Assembly: GCF_029931775.1 (NCBI RefSeq)
Contig: NC_079312.1
Span: 12,469,821-12,533,820 of the forward strand
Source of the DNA: Euleptes europaea
Lineage: Eukaryota; Chordata; Lepidosauria; Squamata; Sphaerodactylidae
DNA length: 64,000 nt
Direction: 5' to 3'
The notes under the pieces were generated by a model that had not been told where the DNA came from, did not search any database, and was given only the letters and a program-made list of their open reading frames with translations. Positions 55,301-64,000 of the stretch are shown in pieces. The first letter of the stretch is position 1; every line of letters starts with the position of its first letter. The position numbers and the translations under genes are program-made.

Positions 55301-58300
55301 ATTTTCTCCAGGTGAACTGATCTCTATAAGCTGGAGATCAATTGAAATAGCAGGAGATCTCCAGCTAGTACCTGGAGGTTGGCAATCCTACCTCAATCCT
55401 AAATAAAGAGGGAAAGTAGAGGAAAATAGTGCAAGAATTGAAAAATTCCTTGCAGATTTAATTTTGGCAGAAATCACTCTTACCTGCCATGGCTGGGTAC
55501 AATAACCCTTTGTACAATAACCCTAAGGATACAATAACCCTTTGGATGGACTGATGGTTTACTCATTATCTCTGCTTCTGCAGAACTCTGAGCAACATTG
55601 CTCATCAAACTTTCATAACTGACTCTTTGCTCTGCTCTCCTAAGCCCAACAATTATTTGTACCTTTGTGAGTTGAAATTGTCCCTTCTCTGCATGGTGGA
55701 CAGTCATAGCAGCAACTCTGCTGTCCTTCCAGAACCATCTTTCTGTATCCAGGTGGGCAGTTTTTGGTGCATATGGAACGGGGCCTTGTCTACAGAACAG
55801 GAAGCAAGAAAGAAAAAAGAGCACAGGAATTTGTTTGCTTACGGAAGTGGAGGACATAGGAATCATCGGCCGCACTCCGCAACAGTACATTTGCTTCAAC
55901 AAATAAACTTCACATCTCTTATCCTTGTGTGTGTGTTAAGTGCCATCAAGTCGCTTCCGACTCATGGCGACCCTATGAATGAAAGTCCTCCAAAATGTCC
56001 TATCTTTGACAGCCTTGCTCAGATCTTGCAAATTGAAGGCTGTGGCTTCCTTTATTGAGTCAATCTACCTCTTATCCTTGCTGTCCAGTTACTGGGATTC
56101 AGCTGGGCAATGAACCTATGGATTTCCATGACACAGCCCTACGCAAAAAAGAGATAAACGTCTCACCTGATTAAACCAAGTGGGCCAGACAATGGCATTC
56201 TCCCGAATGTTCAGCTCTAGGCCTGAGGGAGCCTGGGTCTCGAGACGCCCAACTTTCACCCTCGTGGCAGAACCATTAGGGAAGACGACCAAATTCAGAA
56301 TATCGTAGTCAGCTACTAACTCCCCACCCTCATTAAAATGCATGTCATTCATGGTTGTAGTGTTGAAGTGGATGTTTCTCAGAAAAGAATGGAGCTAGAA
56401 TGAGAATTAACAGACCGGCATGAGGCAAATGTAATCATTTCACAATTCTATTCCATTTTTAAAAGTTTTTCTTAAGGACAATGGTATTTAGGGCCACAGG
56501 GAGGAGAACATCCAGAAGCATATTGTCACAGACAGGGCCCAATTTACAGGAGGCCCAACTGTTAGAAATAAGGACACCTGGGTAAACCTCTGCCTCTAAA
56601 TGGACATTTGCAGTATTCGCTCTTCAGAAGCAACAGAATAATTGAATCTGTTTGTTATGGGTGCAAACTGTTTGGTCCTGATGTATATTTTGGTTGTTTG
56701 GTTGCTTTAGTATTGTTTGTGTTGTGTGCGTGTGTGTGAAGTGCCGTCCAGTCGCTTCCGAGTCATGGCGACCCTATCAATGAAAGTCCTCCAAAATGTC
56801 CTGTCTTTGACAGCCTTGCTCAGATCTTGCAAATTGAAGGCTGGGGCTTCCTTTATTGAGTCCATCCATCTCTTGTTGGGTCTTCCTCTTTTCCTGCTGC
56901 CCTCAACTTTTCCTAGCATGACTGTCTTTTCGGATGACTCTTATCGTCTCATGACGTGACCAAAATACGACAGCCTCAGTTTAGTCATTTTAGCTTCTAG
57001 GGTCAGTTCAGGCTGTATTTGATCTAGAACCCACGGATTGGTTTTTTTGGCAGTCCACGGAATCCGTAACACTCTCCTTGTTTGTGTTAGGTATGATAAT
57101 ATAGCACATATTTATTTAATTCTTGGCATTGCTGCTGGTTTTGTGTTCTAGCTACCTGGAGGTTGGCAACCCTAACTGAAAGCCTTTTTTCCCTCCAAAG
57201 GCAGGGTTGCCAGCTCCAGGTTGGGAAATACCTGGAGATTTGGGGGGTGGCGTCTGAGGAGGGTGGGGTTTGGTGAGGAGAAGGACTTCAGTGGGGCATA
57301 ATGCCATAGAGTCTACCCTCTGAAGCGGCCATTTTCTCCATGTGAACTGATCTTTGTTGCCTGGATATCAGTTGTAGTAGCGGGAGATCTCCAGTCATCC
57401 CCTGGAGGTTGGCATCCCTCCTCCAATTGAGAGATCCTTAATGTGGGTAACCAAAGAGATTGAAAAAAAGGAGAAAAACCTTGTATGTTGAAATATCAAG
57501 GTTAATTTCAAAAAAGCTAAAATTATATTAAATCCAGAATCTTTAATCAAATTGTAAATATTAAAAACTGTGCATAAAAATCCAGCAACTTTAGTTATAC
57601 ACATAGGTACCTTCCCCTAATGGAAAAAAGCTTTAAAATAAAATTACACATATACATATGGAAATGTCACATATTTATAAGCATCTTTCCTATGACCAGG
57701 TACTGTTGTTACTAACGTAAAATACATGTACACCATGTGTATAAGTGTAACTTATTAGGCATTAGAGGAAAGTACCTATATGTGTAATCCAAGTTGATGG
57801 ATTTTTATACACAGTTTTTAATGCTTATAATTTGATTAAAGATTCTGTAATTTATTATTGTAGCTTTTTTGGAATTGCCCTTGATATTTCTACATACAAG
57901 GTTTTTCTTCTTTTTTCAACCAGTCTACAATCTCTTCCCCTCCCCACAACAGACATCCTGTGAGGTAGGTGGGGCTGAGAGAACTGTGACTAGCCCAAGG
58001 TCACCCAGCTGGCTTCATGTGTAGAAGTGGGGAAACCAACCCGGTTGACCAGATTAGCGTCCGCCACTCATGTGGAGGAGTGGGGAATCGAACCCGGTTC
58101 TCCAGATCAGAGTCCACTGCTCCAAACCATCACTCTTAACCACTTCACCACACTGACTCCAGGGAGAATAATTTATTCCACTGTGAGCTTACTGAAGGAG
58201 GGGTGGGATAAAATATACTAAATAAATATATAAGAATAAAAAATGATGATGAAGAAGAGTTGGTTTTTTATACCCTGCTTTTCTCTACCGAAAGGAATCT

Positions 58301-61300
58301 CAAAGAGGTTTGCAATCACCTTTTCTCTCCCCCCCCCCACAAGAGGCACCTTGTGAGGTAGGTGAGGCTGAGAGAGTTCTCAGAGAACTGTGACTAGGGT
58401 GGGGTTTGGGGAGGGGGGAAACTTCAGTGCCATAGAATCCAATTGCCAAAGCAGCCATTTTCTCCAGGGGAACTGATCTCTATTGACTGGAGATCAGTTG
58501 TAATAGCGGGATATCTCCAGCTAGTACCTGGAGGTTGGCAACCCTACCTTAGTCCTAAATAAAAAGTGAGAGTAGAGGAAAATAGTGCAAGAATTGAAAA
58601 ATTCCTTGCAGTTTTAATTTTGGCAGAAATCACTCTTACCTGCCATGGCTGGGTATTTTGAAGGCCCAGTCTGTTCCTAGCAAGTATATGGTTGTATCTG
58701 GACAAATGCATCCTATGTAACGCATGTGCCACCATACAGACAGCGTTATAGACAACATAGCTCTCTGCAGAGATTTCTTTTGTAAGCCAAGTTGGGGGGG
58801 AGGCCTTTCCCATGCACCTGTTCCAAGTCTTCTGTGACCATCTTGGGTCTGGAGTTCTAGAGGATATTGAGTTGTTGCAGTGAAATATTTCTGACCAAAC
58901 ACGTTCAAGGAGGGCTTCATCTCGAATCAAGAAGAGCTTTTGGGGGTTTAACCTGTCACTTGTTTGGATCACGAAGGACAAGGCGCCTTGGAAATCTCTG
59001 AGATACCAGTGGTCAACGTATGTGCTCAAGGTGAAGCCCCACAGAATAGTTGTGATCCAGACTTTCCCCGCAGGGATACCTATTTTCATAAGCAACGTTC
59101 TTACAATGATTGGCAAAAAGTACATGGAATGAAGGTCCCCATAATAAATGAACACATTGGCTTTCCTCTGTGCGAGTTCTGCCGCAAAATTTCGTACCAA
59201 GCGATACACAGAGTCATAATTCCTGTGGACATCCTTCGTTGTAAGAATCCTCCATGTGAAGGCAACACAATTTCCACTTCTGGTGAGAATTGTCCGCAAG
59301 CTGCTCACAAAACGATTGCCTTCTTCATTGTCTGGAGCAACGAGGCTGACCCAGGTCCATCCGAAGTGCAGGAGCAGCTGGCCTATGCCCATGTACTGGG
59401 ACTCTTCCTTTGGGCTCATCCAGTATGAAGAAGGAAACTGACATTTATTGCTACCGGCATGGTACACTAAACCGTAGGTGAGCTAGTGAAGAAAGGAAAT
59501 GATGCTCCAAAATTTGCAAGCATAAAAAAGCAGGGCTATATTGGGAACTGCTGAAAGTTAAAAGAGAAAGCGCCAAAGCAGGACTACAGCTGAACATCAA
59601 GAAAACAAAAGTAATGACCACAGGAGAATTATACAACTTTAAGGTTGACAATGAGGAAATTGAAATTGTTCAAGACTTTCTATTCCTTGGCTCCACCATC
59701 AACCAAAAGGAAGATTGCAACCAAGAAATTAGAAGGAGATTGAGACTGGGAAGGGCAGCCATGAAGGAGCTAGAAAAGATTTTGAAGTGTGTAAGGATGT
59801 GTCACTGGCCACCAAGACTAGATTAATCCATGCCATCGTATTCCCTATTACTATGTATGGGTGTGAAAGCTGGACAGTGAAGAAAGCTGATAGGAAGAAA
59901 ATAGATTCCTTTGAAATATGGTGTTGGAGGAGAGGGTTACGGATTCCATGGACTGCCAAAAAAAAAAAAAAATCAGTGGGTTCTAGATCAAATCAAGCCT
60001 GAACTGACCTTAGAAGCTAAAATGACTAAACTGAGGCTATCGTATTTTGGTCACGTCATGAGACGACAAGAGTCACTGGAAAAGACAGTCATGCTAGGAA
60101 AAGTGGAGGGCAGCAGGAAAAGAGGAAGACCCAAGAAGAGATGGATGGACTCAATAAAGGAAGCCACAGCCTTCAATTTGCAAGATCTGAGCAAGGCTGT
60201 CAAAGATAGGACATTTTGGAGGACTTTCATTCATAGGGTCGCCATGAGTCGGAAGCGACTTGACGGCACTTAACACACACACACACATATTGGGAACAGG
60301 CATTGCAGGACAACTCCCAAGGCCTGTGGCCTGCAGAGGATCTGAGGCCTGCCCAGAACCACTGCTTGAATGATTAAGGACTGTGGTCTATACCACTGGG
60401 TCTAGCTTATTGTAAGTAGGATCCTATTTATGTAATTTTATTTATTTATATTTACTTTATTTGAATCCCGCCTTTCATCCCAATGGGGACCCAAAGCAGC
60501 TTACATCATTCACCTCTCTCCTCCATTTTATCCTCACAACAACCCTGTGAGGTAGGTTAAGCGGGCCCCACAGACACCAAGCAAGCTTCCATGGCACAAG
60601 TGGGGATTTGAATCTAGATTTACCAGATCCTAGTCTGACACCTTAACCACTACACCCCCTCTTAATGTGTTATGTAAATACTTATGCTATAAAAATATTG
60701 TCAAAGGCTTTCACGGTCAGAGTTCATTGGTTCTTGTGGGTTATCCGGGCTGTGTGACCGCGGTCTTGGTATTTTCTTTCCTGACGTTTTGCCAGCAGTT
60801 GTGGAAGGCATCTTCAGAGGAGTAACACTGAAGGACAGTGTCTCTCAGTGTCAAGTGTGTAGGAAGAGTAATATATAGTCAGAAAGGGGTTGTGTTGAGC
60901 TGAATCATTGTCCTGCAAAAAGTATCAAACGTAATGTGCTCATCATTGTCCTGTAAGTATCAAGATAATGTGCTAATGAGGATGTGGTATGTTAATAAGG
61001 AACCATTGTATCCTGAAGTGATCTGTTAATGTGTGAAATCCAAAGCTAATCTGCATGGCTATTGTAGACTGTAGTCTTTGTTAGTTTGGAGGTTTTCAGG
61101 ACAATGGTTCCATATTAACATACCACACCCTCATTAGCACATTATCTTGATACTTACAGGACAATGATTAGCACATTACCTTTGATACTTTTTGCAGGAC
61201 AATGATTCAGCTCAACCCAACCCCTTTCTGACTATATATTACTCTTCCTACACACTTGACACTGAGAGACATTGTCCTTCAGTGTTACTCCTCTGAAGAT

Positions 61301-63853
61301 GCCTGCCACAGCTGCTGGCGAAACGTCAGGAAAGAAAATACCAAGACCACGGTTACACAGCCCGGATAACCCACAAGAACCACTTATGCTATACTTCATT
61401 TTTTCTGTTGGTTCCAGACTTCTAAAATCCTAATGCACGAGTCACAGGAATGTCCCATTTTTGAACTTGTACTGGCCCACTATTTGTAATCCACCTTGAG
61501 TCCTTGTGAGAAAGGCGGACTATAAATAATGTAAATAAATAAACATGGGATAATTGATTATAAAATTGGGTACAAAATTGAGTACATTTATTAAACTTTT
61601 TAAAAATTATATTATCGTTCTAGATAATACAAGTCCCAAAACAGCATGCCCTTTTGATGATAACAGCCCTTTAGTAAGTAAAGTGGCTAAATTTGAGACT
61701 CATTTTTTAACCAATGTGGAAATGTCTAATACATTTAGCTCGCTGCAGGATTTATTTATGTGTCACTAGCCACCAAGACTAGATTAATTCATGCCATCGT
61801 ATTTCCTATTACTATGTATGGGTGTGAAAGCTGGACATTGAAGAAAGCTGATAGGAAGAAAATAGAGTCCTTTGAAATGTGGTGTTGGAGGAGAGTGTTA
61901 CGGATACCCTGGACTGCCCAAAAAACAAATCAGTGGGTTATAGATCAAATCAAGCCTGAACTGACCCTAAAAGCTAAAATGACTAAAACTGAGGCTATCG
62001 TATTTTGGTCACATCATGAGACATAAGAACATAAGAAAGGCCCTGCTGGATCAGACCAAGGCCCATCAAGTCCAGCAGTCTGTTCACACAGTGGCCAACC
62101 AGGTGCCTCTAGGAAGCCATAAACAAGACAACGGCAGCAGCACCATCCTGCCTGTGTTCCACCGCACCCAAAATAATAGGCATGCTCCTCTGATACTAGA
62201 GAGAATAGGTATGCAGCATGACTAGTATCCATTCTAACTAACAGCCATGAATACCCCTCTCCTGCATGAATATGTCCACTCCCCTCTTAAAGCCCTCCAA
62301 GCTGGCAGCCATCACTACATCCTGGGGCAGGGAGTTCCACAATTTAACTATGTGTTGTGTGAAAAAATACTTCCTTTTATCTGTTTTTAATCTCTCACCC
62401 TCCTGCTTTAGCAGATGACCCCGTGTTCTAGTATTATGGGAGAGGGAGAAAAACGTCTCCCTGTCCACTCTCTCCAAACCATGCATAATTTTATAGACCT
62501 CTAGCATGTCTCCGAGTTCTTTCCAAGCTCAACAGCCCCAAGCGTCTTAACCGCTCCCCATAGGACAGTTGCTCTAGTCCCCTAATCATTTTGGTTGCTC
62601 TTTTCTGCACAAGAGTCAGGACAGTTGCTCTAGTCCCCTAATCACTTTGGTTGCTCTTTTCTGCGACAAGAATCACTGGAAAAGACAGTCATGCTAGGAA
62701 AAGTTGAGGGCAGCAGGAAAAGAGACCTAACAAGAGATGGACTGACTCAATAAAGGAAGCCACAGCCTTCAATTTGCAAGATCTGAGCAAGGCTGTCAAA
62801 GATAGGACATTTTGGAGGACTTTCATTCATAGGGTCGCCATGAGTCGGAAGCGACTGGACGGCACTTCACGCACTTCACACACACATTCTAATTTCATTG
62901 TCCAAGCGAAGAGAGATAGACTAGTGTCAGAAATTTTTTGATTTGCTAGCAGTATCATAACAAACTAAATCATTTGGCTTTCTGTTACTGTGAACAGAAT
63001 AATAATTGTCACCTAGGAATAAGCCCAATTGAATTAAGTGAGACACCTCTCTCTCTCTTTTTGCTGTCAAGTCACAGTTGACTTATAATGACCTTGAAGG
63101 GTTTTCAAGGGCAAAAAAACATTTGAGAGCCAGTATGGTATGATTGTTAAGAACGGTGGACTCTAATCTGGAGAGCTGGGTTTGATTCCCTGCTCCTCCA
63201 CATGAAGCCTGCTGAGTGACCTTGGGCTAGTCAAGTTCTCTCAGAACTCTCTCAGCCCCACCTACCTCACAAGGTGCCTGTTGTTAAGCCGTTTTGAGAC
63301 TCCCTAAAGGTAGAGAAAAGCAGAGTATAAAAACCAACTCTTCTTCTTCATTATTATCTGTTGTCTGATCTACTTTTAACTGGACATGCTGAAGATTGAA
63401 CTAGGACCTTCTGGTTGCCAAACAAATGTTCTACCACTGTCCCATTACGTGTTGCCATTGACTCCAACCACAATTTCCCGATTCCAAAAAAGTGAAAATT
63501 GTACCAAAAGTTCCATCTTGGATTCACCCCACCTTCTCCCCTAGTTCACTCATACCTGAGGTATTTTGTAAATGCTCAACACGGATGCCAGCTGAAAGAA
63601 GACCTGGTCGTCCCCACCCTGAACGACAGCCAGGGGCTCCTCCTGCCTCCCACACAGATAGTTAGGGAAAGCCAAATGTTGTCCAGCGCAAAGGAGGTCT
63701 ATGGTTGTCTTGCAAGCTATCCTTGTTGCAGACTGGTAGTTTTCATAGATGTTGTAGCCCAGGGTGATGTTAGGTAAGAGTCTGGGATTCTCATTGATCT
63801 CATTAATGGCAAACAAGAGAGCCACCGCGTGCTGGTAGTTCCTTTCAAACAAT
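51472..63853 (-). CDS. Vomeronasal type-2 receptor (V2R) gene, exons 2 to 6
   Basis: This is a class C GPCR of vomeronasal sensory neurons that detects pheromone and prey-odour ligands. Five exons are visible: 63556-63853, 58640-59482, 56167-56394, 55663-55789 and 51472-52391, giving 2416 coding bases. Boundaries were placed by AG/GT sites, and the phases agree: exon 2 to 3 phase 0 (IPQ/LTYG), 3 to 4 phase 0 (PWQ/LHSF), 4 to 5 phase 0 (FNQ/TRPR), 5 to 6 phase 1 (K-G/AT-SDHCDEC). The order is ligand-binding Venus flytrap (exons 2-4), cysteine-rich domain (exon 5) and seven-helix domain (exon 6). No stop or frameshift was seen. Exon 1 (signal peptide) lies beyond the right edge. Introns are loaded with SINEs, MITEs, BovB, a solo LTR and fold-backs. 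It may be functional; one receptor of a large, often pseudogenised family. Confidence 0.93.
52400..52850. other. V2R intron 5 sequence without recognisable feature
   Basis: No repeat family or gene was read here. An old LINE tail-like stretch (ttatttatttatttcggttt) follows at 52850-52910. Confidence 0.35.
52915..53165 (-). mobile_element. tRNA-derived SINE
   Basis: Same family as 15320-15560, including gacaccctgtgaggtaggtg and the head-side aacccggttttc. The 3' tail end is degenerate. Confidence 0.8.
53263..53575. mobile_element. hAT-like non-autonomous DNA transposon
   Basis: The ends ttgggggtggagaac and gtttcccacccctg form a terminal inverted repeat of the CAGGGGTGGGGAAC type. The 8-bp flanks gtctgtat / atctatat match at 6 positions. 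The other copies (18667 and 28741-28991) have one end each. Confidence 0.72.
53624..54214 (+). repeat. Solo LTR with an internal inverted duplication
   Basis: A fossil of the same family as 43293-43810: TGTTGTGCCC...GCACTTCA, flanked by gtta (53620-53623 and 54215-54218). An AATAAA lies near 54136. Bases 53687-53765 recur inverted at 53973-54051 at about 95 percent identity, a feature absent from the other copy. It lies in V2R intron 5. Confidence 0.8.
54236..54660. mobile_element. MITE (agggttgcc type) split by a SINE
   Basis: MITE parts lie at about 54236-54410 and 54619-54660, around a reverse-strand tRNA-derived SINE (54415-54618). The flanks caggagaa on both sides look like the SINE target duplication. 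Confidence 0.7.
54415..54618 (-). mobile_element. tRNA-derived SINE inserted in a MITE
   Basis: Starts gaagaagaagaaaagttgg (complement of the tail) and ends at the tRNA-like head (agccagcgtggtgtagtggt on the reverse strand). Same family as 15320-15560. Confidence 0.85.
55188..55389. mobile_element. MITE (agggttgcc type)
   Basis: Complete ends agggttgccaggtc and ggaggttggcaatcct. Adjacent bases 55390-55497 are duplicated together with the neighbouring MITE from 58397-58655. Confidence 0.82.
55390..55497 (-). pseudogene. Duplicated tip of V2R exon 3 with its splice donor, inside intron 5
   Basis: These bases match 58546-58655 closely (cctaaataaag...ttggcagaaatcactcttac ctgccatggctgggta). On the - strand they hold the last 15-16 coding bases of exon 3, the intact donor GTAAGAG and about 90 bases of intron. 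They lie between exons 5 and 6 of the same gene, so they can only act as an orphan donor. Confidence 0.8.
55663..55789 (-). CDS. V2R exon 5: cysteine-rich domain
   Basis: 127 bp, encoding [20 protein letters not shown] then [20 protein letters not shown], the NCD3G cysteine-rich module. It couples the ligand-binding lobe to the membrane domain through conserved disulphides; eight Cys are visible. The acceptor CTGTAG ends at 55790, and the donor GTACAA begins at 55662. Confidence 0.94.
55925..56076 (-). mobile_element. RTE-BovB LINE 3' end in V2R intron 4
   Basis: The complement of the CA tail (tgtgtgtgtt), then aagtgccatcaagtcgcttc and the antisense of KAVKDRTFW. Its edge is about 90 bases from exon 4. 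Confidence 0.85.
56167..56394 (-). CDS. V2R exon 4: distal ligand-binding domain
   Basis: 228 bp, the usual length for this exon. It encodes [20 protein letters not shown] then [20 protein letters not shown] and ends at WPTWFNQ. The acceptor CATTCTAG ends at 56395, and the donor GTGAGA begins at 56166. Phase 0 on both sides. Confidence 0.95.
56718..57084 (-). mobile_element. RTE-BovB LINE 3' end in V2R intron 3
   Basis: Reverse reading [20 protein letters not shown] plus the preceding segment ending ccgtggactgccaaaaaaacc. A (TG)n stretch at 56718-56740 is the tail complement. Confidence 0.87.
57203..57419. mobile_element. MITE (agggttgcc type), complete
   Basis: Ends agggttgccagctccaggtt and cctggaggttggcatccct form the inverted repeat. 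A further end fragment (ggaggttggcaacccta) lies at 57157-57173. Confidence 0.85.
57460..57919. mobile_element. A/T-rich palindromic element in V2R intron 3
   Basis: The left arm 57460-57621 (ttgaaaaaaaggagaaaaac...) and right arm 57761-57919 are inverted copies with roughly 85-90 percent identity, separated by about 140 bases. No coding capacity is present. The family was not recognised and no target duplication was identified. Confidence 0.7.
57925..58160 (-). mobile_element. tRNA-derived SINE
   Basis: Same family as 15320-15560, with gacatcctgtgaggtaggtg and aacccggttctccagatcag. Tail side truncated. Confidence 0.83.
58240..58395 (-). mobile_element. tRNA-derived SINE, head truncated
   Basis: Complement of tail gaagaagagttggttttt through gagagttctcagagaactgt. 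The MITE at 58397 replaces the head. Confidence 0.82.
58397..58545. mobile_element. MITE (agggttgcc type), partial
   Basis: Contains gaactgatctctattgactg and ends ggaggttggcaaccct; the other end is missing. Its right flank was copied together with part of V2R exon 3 to 55390-55497. Confidence 0.78.
58640..59482 (-). CDS. V2R exon 3: main ligand-binding domain
   Basis: 843 bp, all open. It starts [20 protein letters not shown] and continues [20 protein letters not shown], then [20 protein letters not shown] and [12 protein letters not shown], ending NTQPWQ. This is the ANF-receptor (Venus flytrap) segment. The acceptor CTTCACTAG ends at 59483, and the donor GTAAGAG begins at 58639. Phase 0 on both sides. 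Confidence 0.95.
59548..60292 (+). mobile_element. RTE-BovB LINE 3' half in V2R intron 2
   Basis: The + strand reads [60 protein letters not shown] and [20 protein letters not shown] to [12 protein letters not shown], then a (CA)n tail. This is the RT thumb and C-terminus of BovB. Frames shift at about 59790 and at a run of A near 59960. Confidence 0.9.
60420..60660 (-). mobile_element. Old tRNA-derived SINE
   Basis: On the reverse strand, head agtggttaaggtgtcagact and body ccacttgtgccatggaagc, with tail-side ttgggtccccattgggatga. A different and older subfamily from that at 15320-15560. Confidence 0.65.
60692..61381 (-). mobile_element. Penelope-like fold-back element with 12-bp target duplication, V2R intron 2
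   Basis: The direct repeat acttatgctata lies at 60680-60691 and 61382-61393. The 690-bp insert is two inverted arms of about 0.33-0.4 kb of the Penelope terminal region, meeting near 61100. The left arm is complete (attgtcaaaggctttcacgg); the right arm stops at cccacaagaacc. No coding part remains. Confidence 0.9.
61289..61332 (+). ncRNA. Hammerhead-ribozyme-like core in the Penelope-type arm
   Basis: TCCT, CTGAAGA, T, GCC...GGC, GAAA, CGTC, AGGA are all intact. The left arm of the same element (- strand, about 60780-60823) reads GGCAAAAC in place of GGCGAAAC, which would lose the conserved G. Confidence 0.55.
61394..61756. other. Old repeat tail and unrecognised sequence
   Basis: 61495-61545 (ccttgagtccttgtgagaaa...aataaataaa) matches the repeat tail around the CR1 at 44175-44440. 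The rest has a 71-codon frame without recognisable similarity. Confidence 0.35.
61757..62888 (+). mobile_element. RTE-BovB LINE 3' end split by a CR1
   Basis: BovB parts lie at 61757-62022 ([20 protein letters not shown]) and about 62665-62888 ([20 protein letters not shown] region with an acacac tail). They are collinear with the copy at 59548-60292. Confidence 0.88.
62023..62664 (-). mobile_element. CR1 LINE 3' end inserted in BovB
   Basis: The reverse strand reads [20 protein letters not shown], then the CR1 3' region, ending cttatgttcttatgt at 62023. Its 5' side carries a tandem duplication of about 48 bp (62573-62664, aggacagttgctctagtccc twice). Confidence 0.9.
63126..63350 (+). mobile_element. 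tRNA-derived SINE, nearly complete
   Basis: Head gagccagtatggtatgattg, box B gggtttgattccctgc, body ctctcagccccacctacctc, tail aaaaccaactcttcttcttc. It interrupts an older repeat (63060-63125, and 63370-63450 with a tRNA-like ctaccactg end). Confidence 0.87.
63556..63853 (-). CDS. V2R exon 2: start of the ligand-binding domain
   Basis: 298 bp, encoding [40 protein letters not shown] and [17 protein letters not shown]. The acceptor ATTGCAG ends at 63854, and the donor GTATGAG begins at 63555. The exon starts in phase 2, so two bases come from exon 1 beyond the window. Confidence 0.94.
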
Positions 63854-63923
63854 CTGCAATGTAAATTCAGTGACATATCATGAGGTTGCCTTCTTCTAAC
63901 TAAACCACACTATCAATGTTTTT

Positions 63924-64000
63924 ATTGTCGAAGGCTTTCACGGGCAGAGTTCATCGGTTCTTGTAAGTTATCTGGGTTGTGTGACACTTGTTACTCCTCT
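63924..64000 (-). mobile_element. Penelope-like terminus at the window edge
   Basis: Begins attgtcgaaggctttcacgg and continues through the terminus; then gttactcctct follows without the hammerhead-like part. The element is cut by the window edge, so its structure is unknown. Confidence 0.75.

Overview
The window looks like nuclear DNA of a squamate reptile, plausibly a gecko or another lizard. The case rests on a vomeronasal type-2 receptor (V2R) gene, a KRAB/C2H2 zinc-finger locus, and a repeat mix of CR1, L2-like, RTE-BovB and L1 LINEs, Penelope-like elements, tRNA-derived SINEs, hAT-type DNA transposons and Ty3/gypsy LTR elements. There are no prokaryotic features. Most of the sequence is nested mobile elements and only two host loci are recognisable. 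All family names come from reading motifs and comparing sequences within the window; no database search was possible.

Layout. 1-8800: CR1 copies, one split by a young Ty3/gypsy element (1600-8234). 8.8-15.6 kb: a reverse-strand CR1, a BovB end and three Penelope-like insertions, one carrying a reverse transcriptase/GIY-YIG reading frame between inverted arms. 15785-17607 (-): a zinc-finger exon with 18 finger units. 18.3-28.6 kb: a CR1 that received a nearly full-length L1 (19856-25731), a 1-kb unclassified insert and a truncated L1. 28.6-35 kb: old L2-like, BovB, CR1 and SINE remains. 35.6-44.1 kb: two KRAB exons on the - strand, tandemly duplicated first-exon/promoter segments, a 2-kb hAT-like element with an internal tandem array, and a CpG-rich divergent promoter candidate. 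44672-49341 (-): a second, broken Ty3/gypsy element. 49.6-51.4 kb (-): old L1 ORF2. 51472-63853 (-): V2R exons 6 to 2, with introns full of SINEs, MITEs, BovB, a solo LTR and two fold-back elements. Exon 1 lies beyond the right edge.

How the genes work together. The five V2R exons are open and their splice phases agree, so this may be a working pheromone-receptor gene. The KRAB exons end in phase 1 and the zinc-finger exon accepts phase 1 about 18-20 kb downstream on the same strand, so they could form one KRAB-ZNF repressor gene with its intron swollen by transposons. The most unusual signal is a set of fold-back Penelope-type insertions with direct target duplications of about 12 bp. Their arms carry hammerhead-ribozyme-like cores, and in each fold-back of the main family only one arm has the complete terminus.
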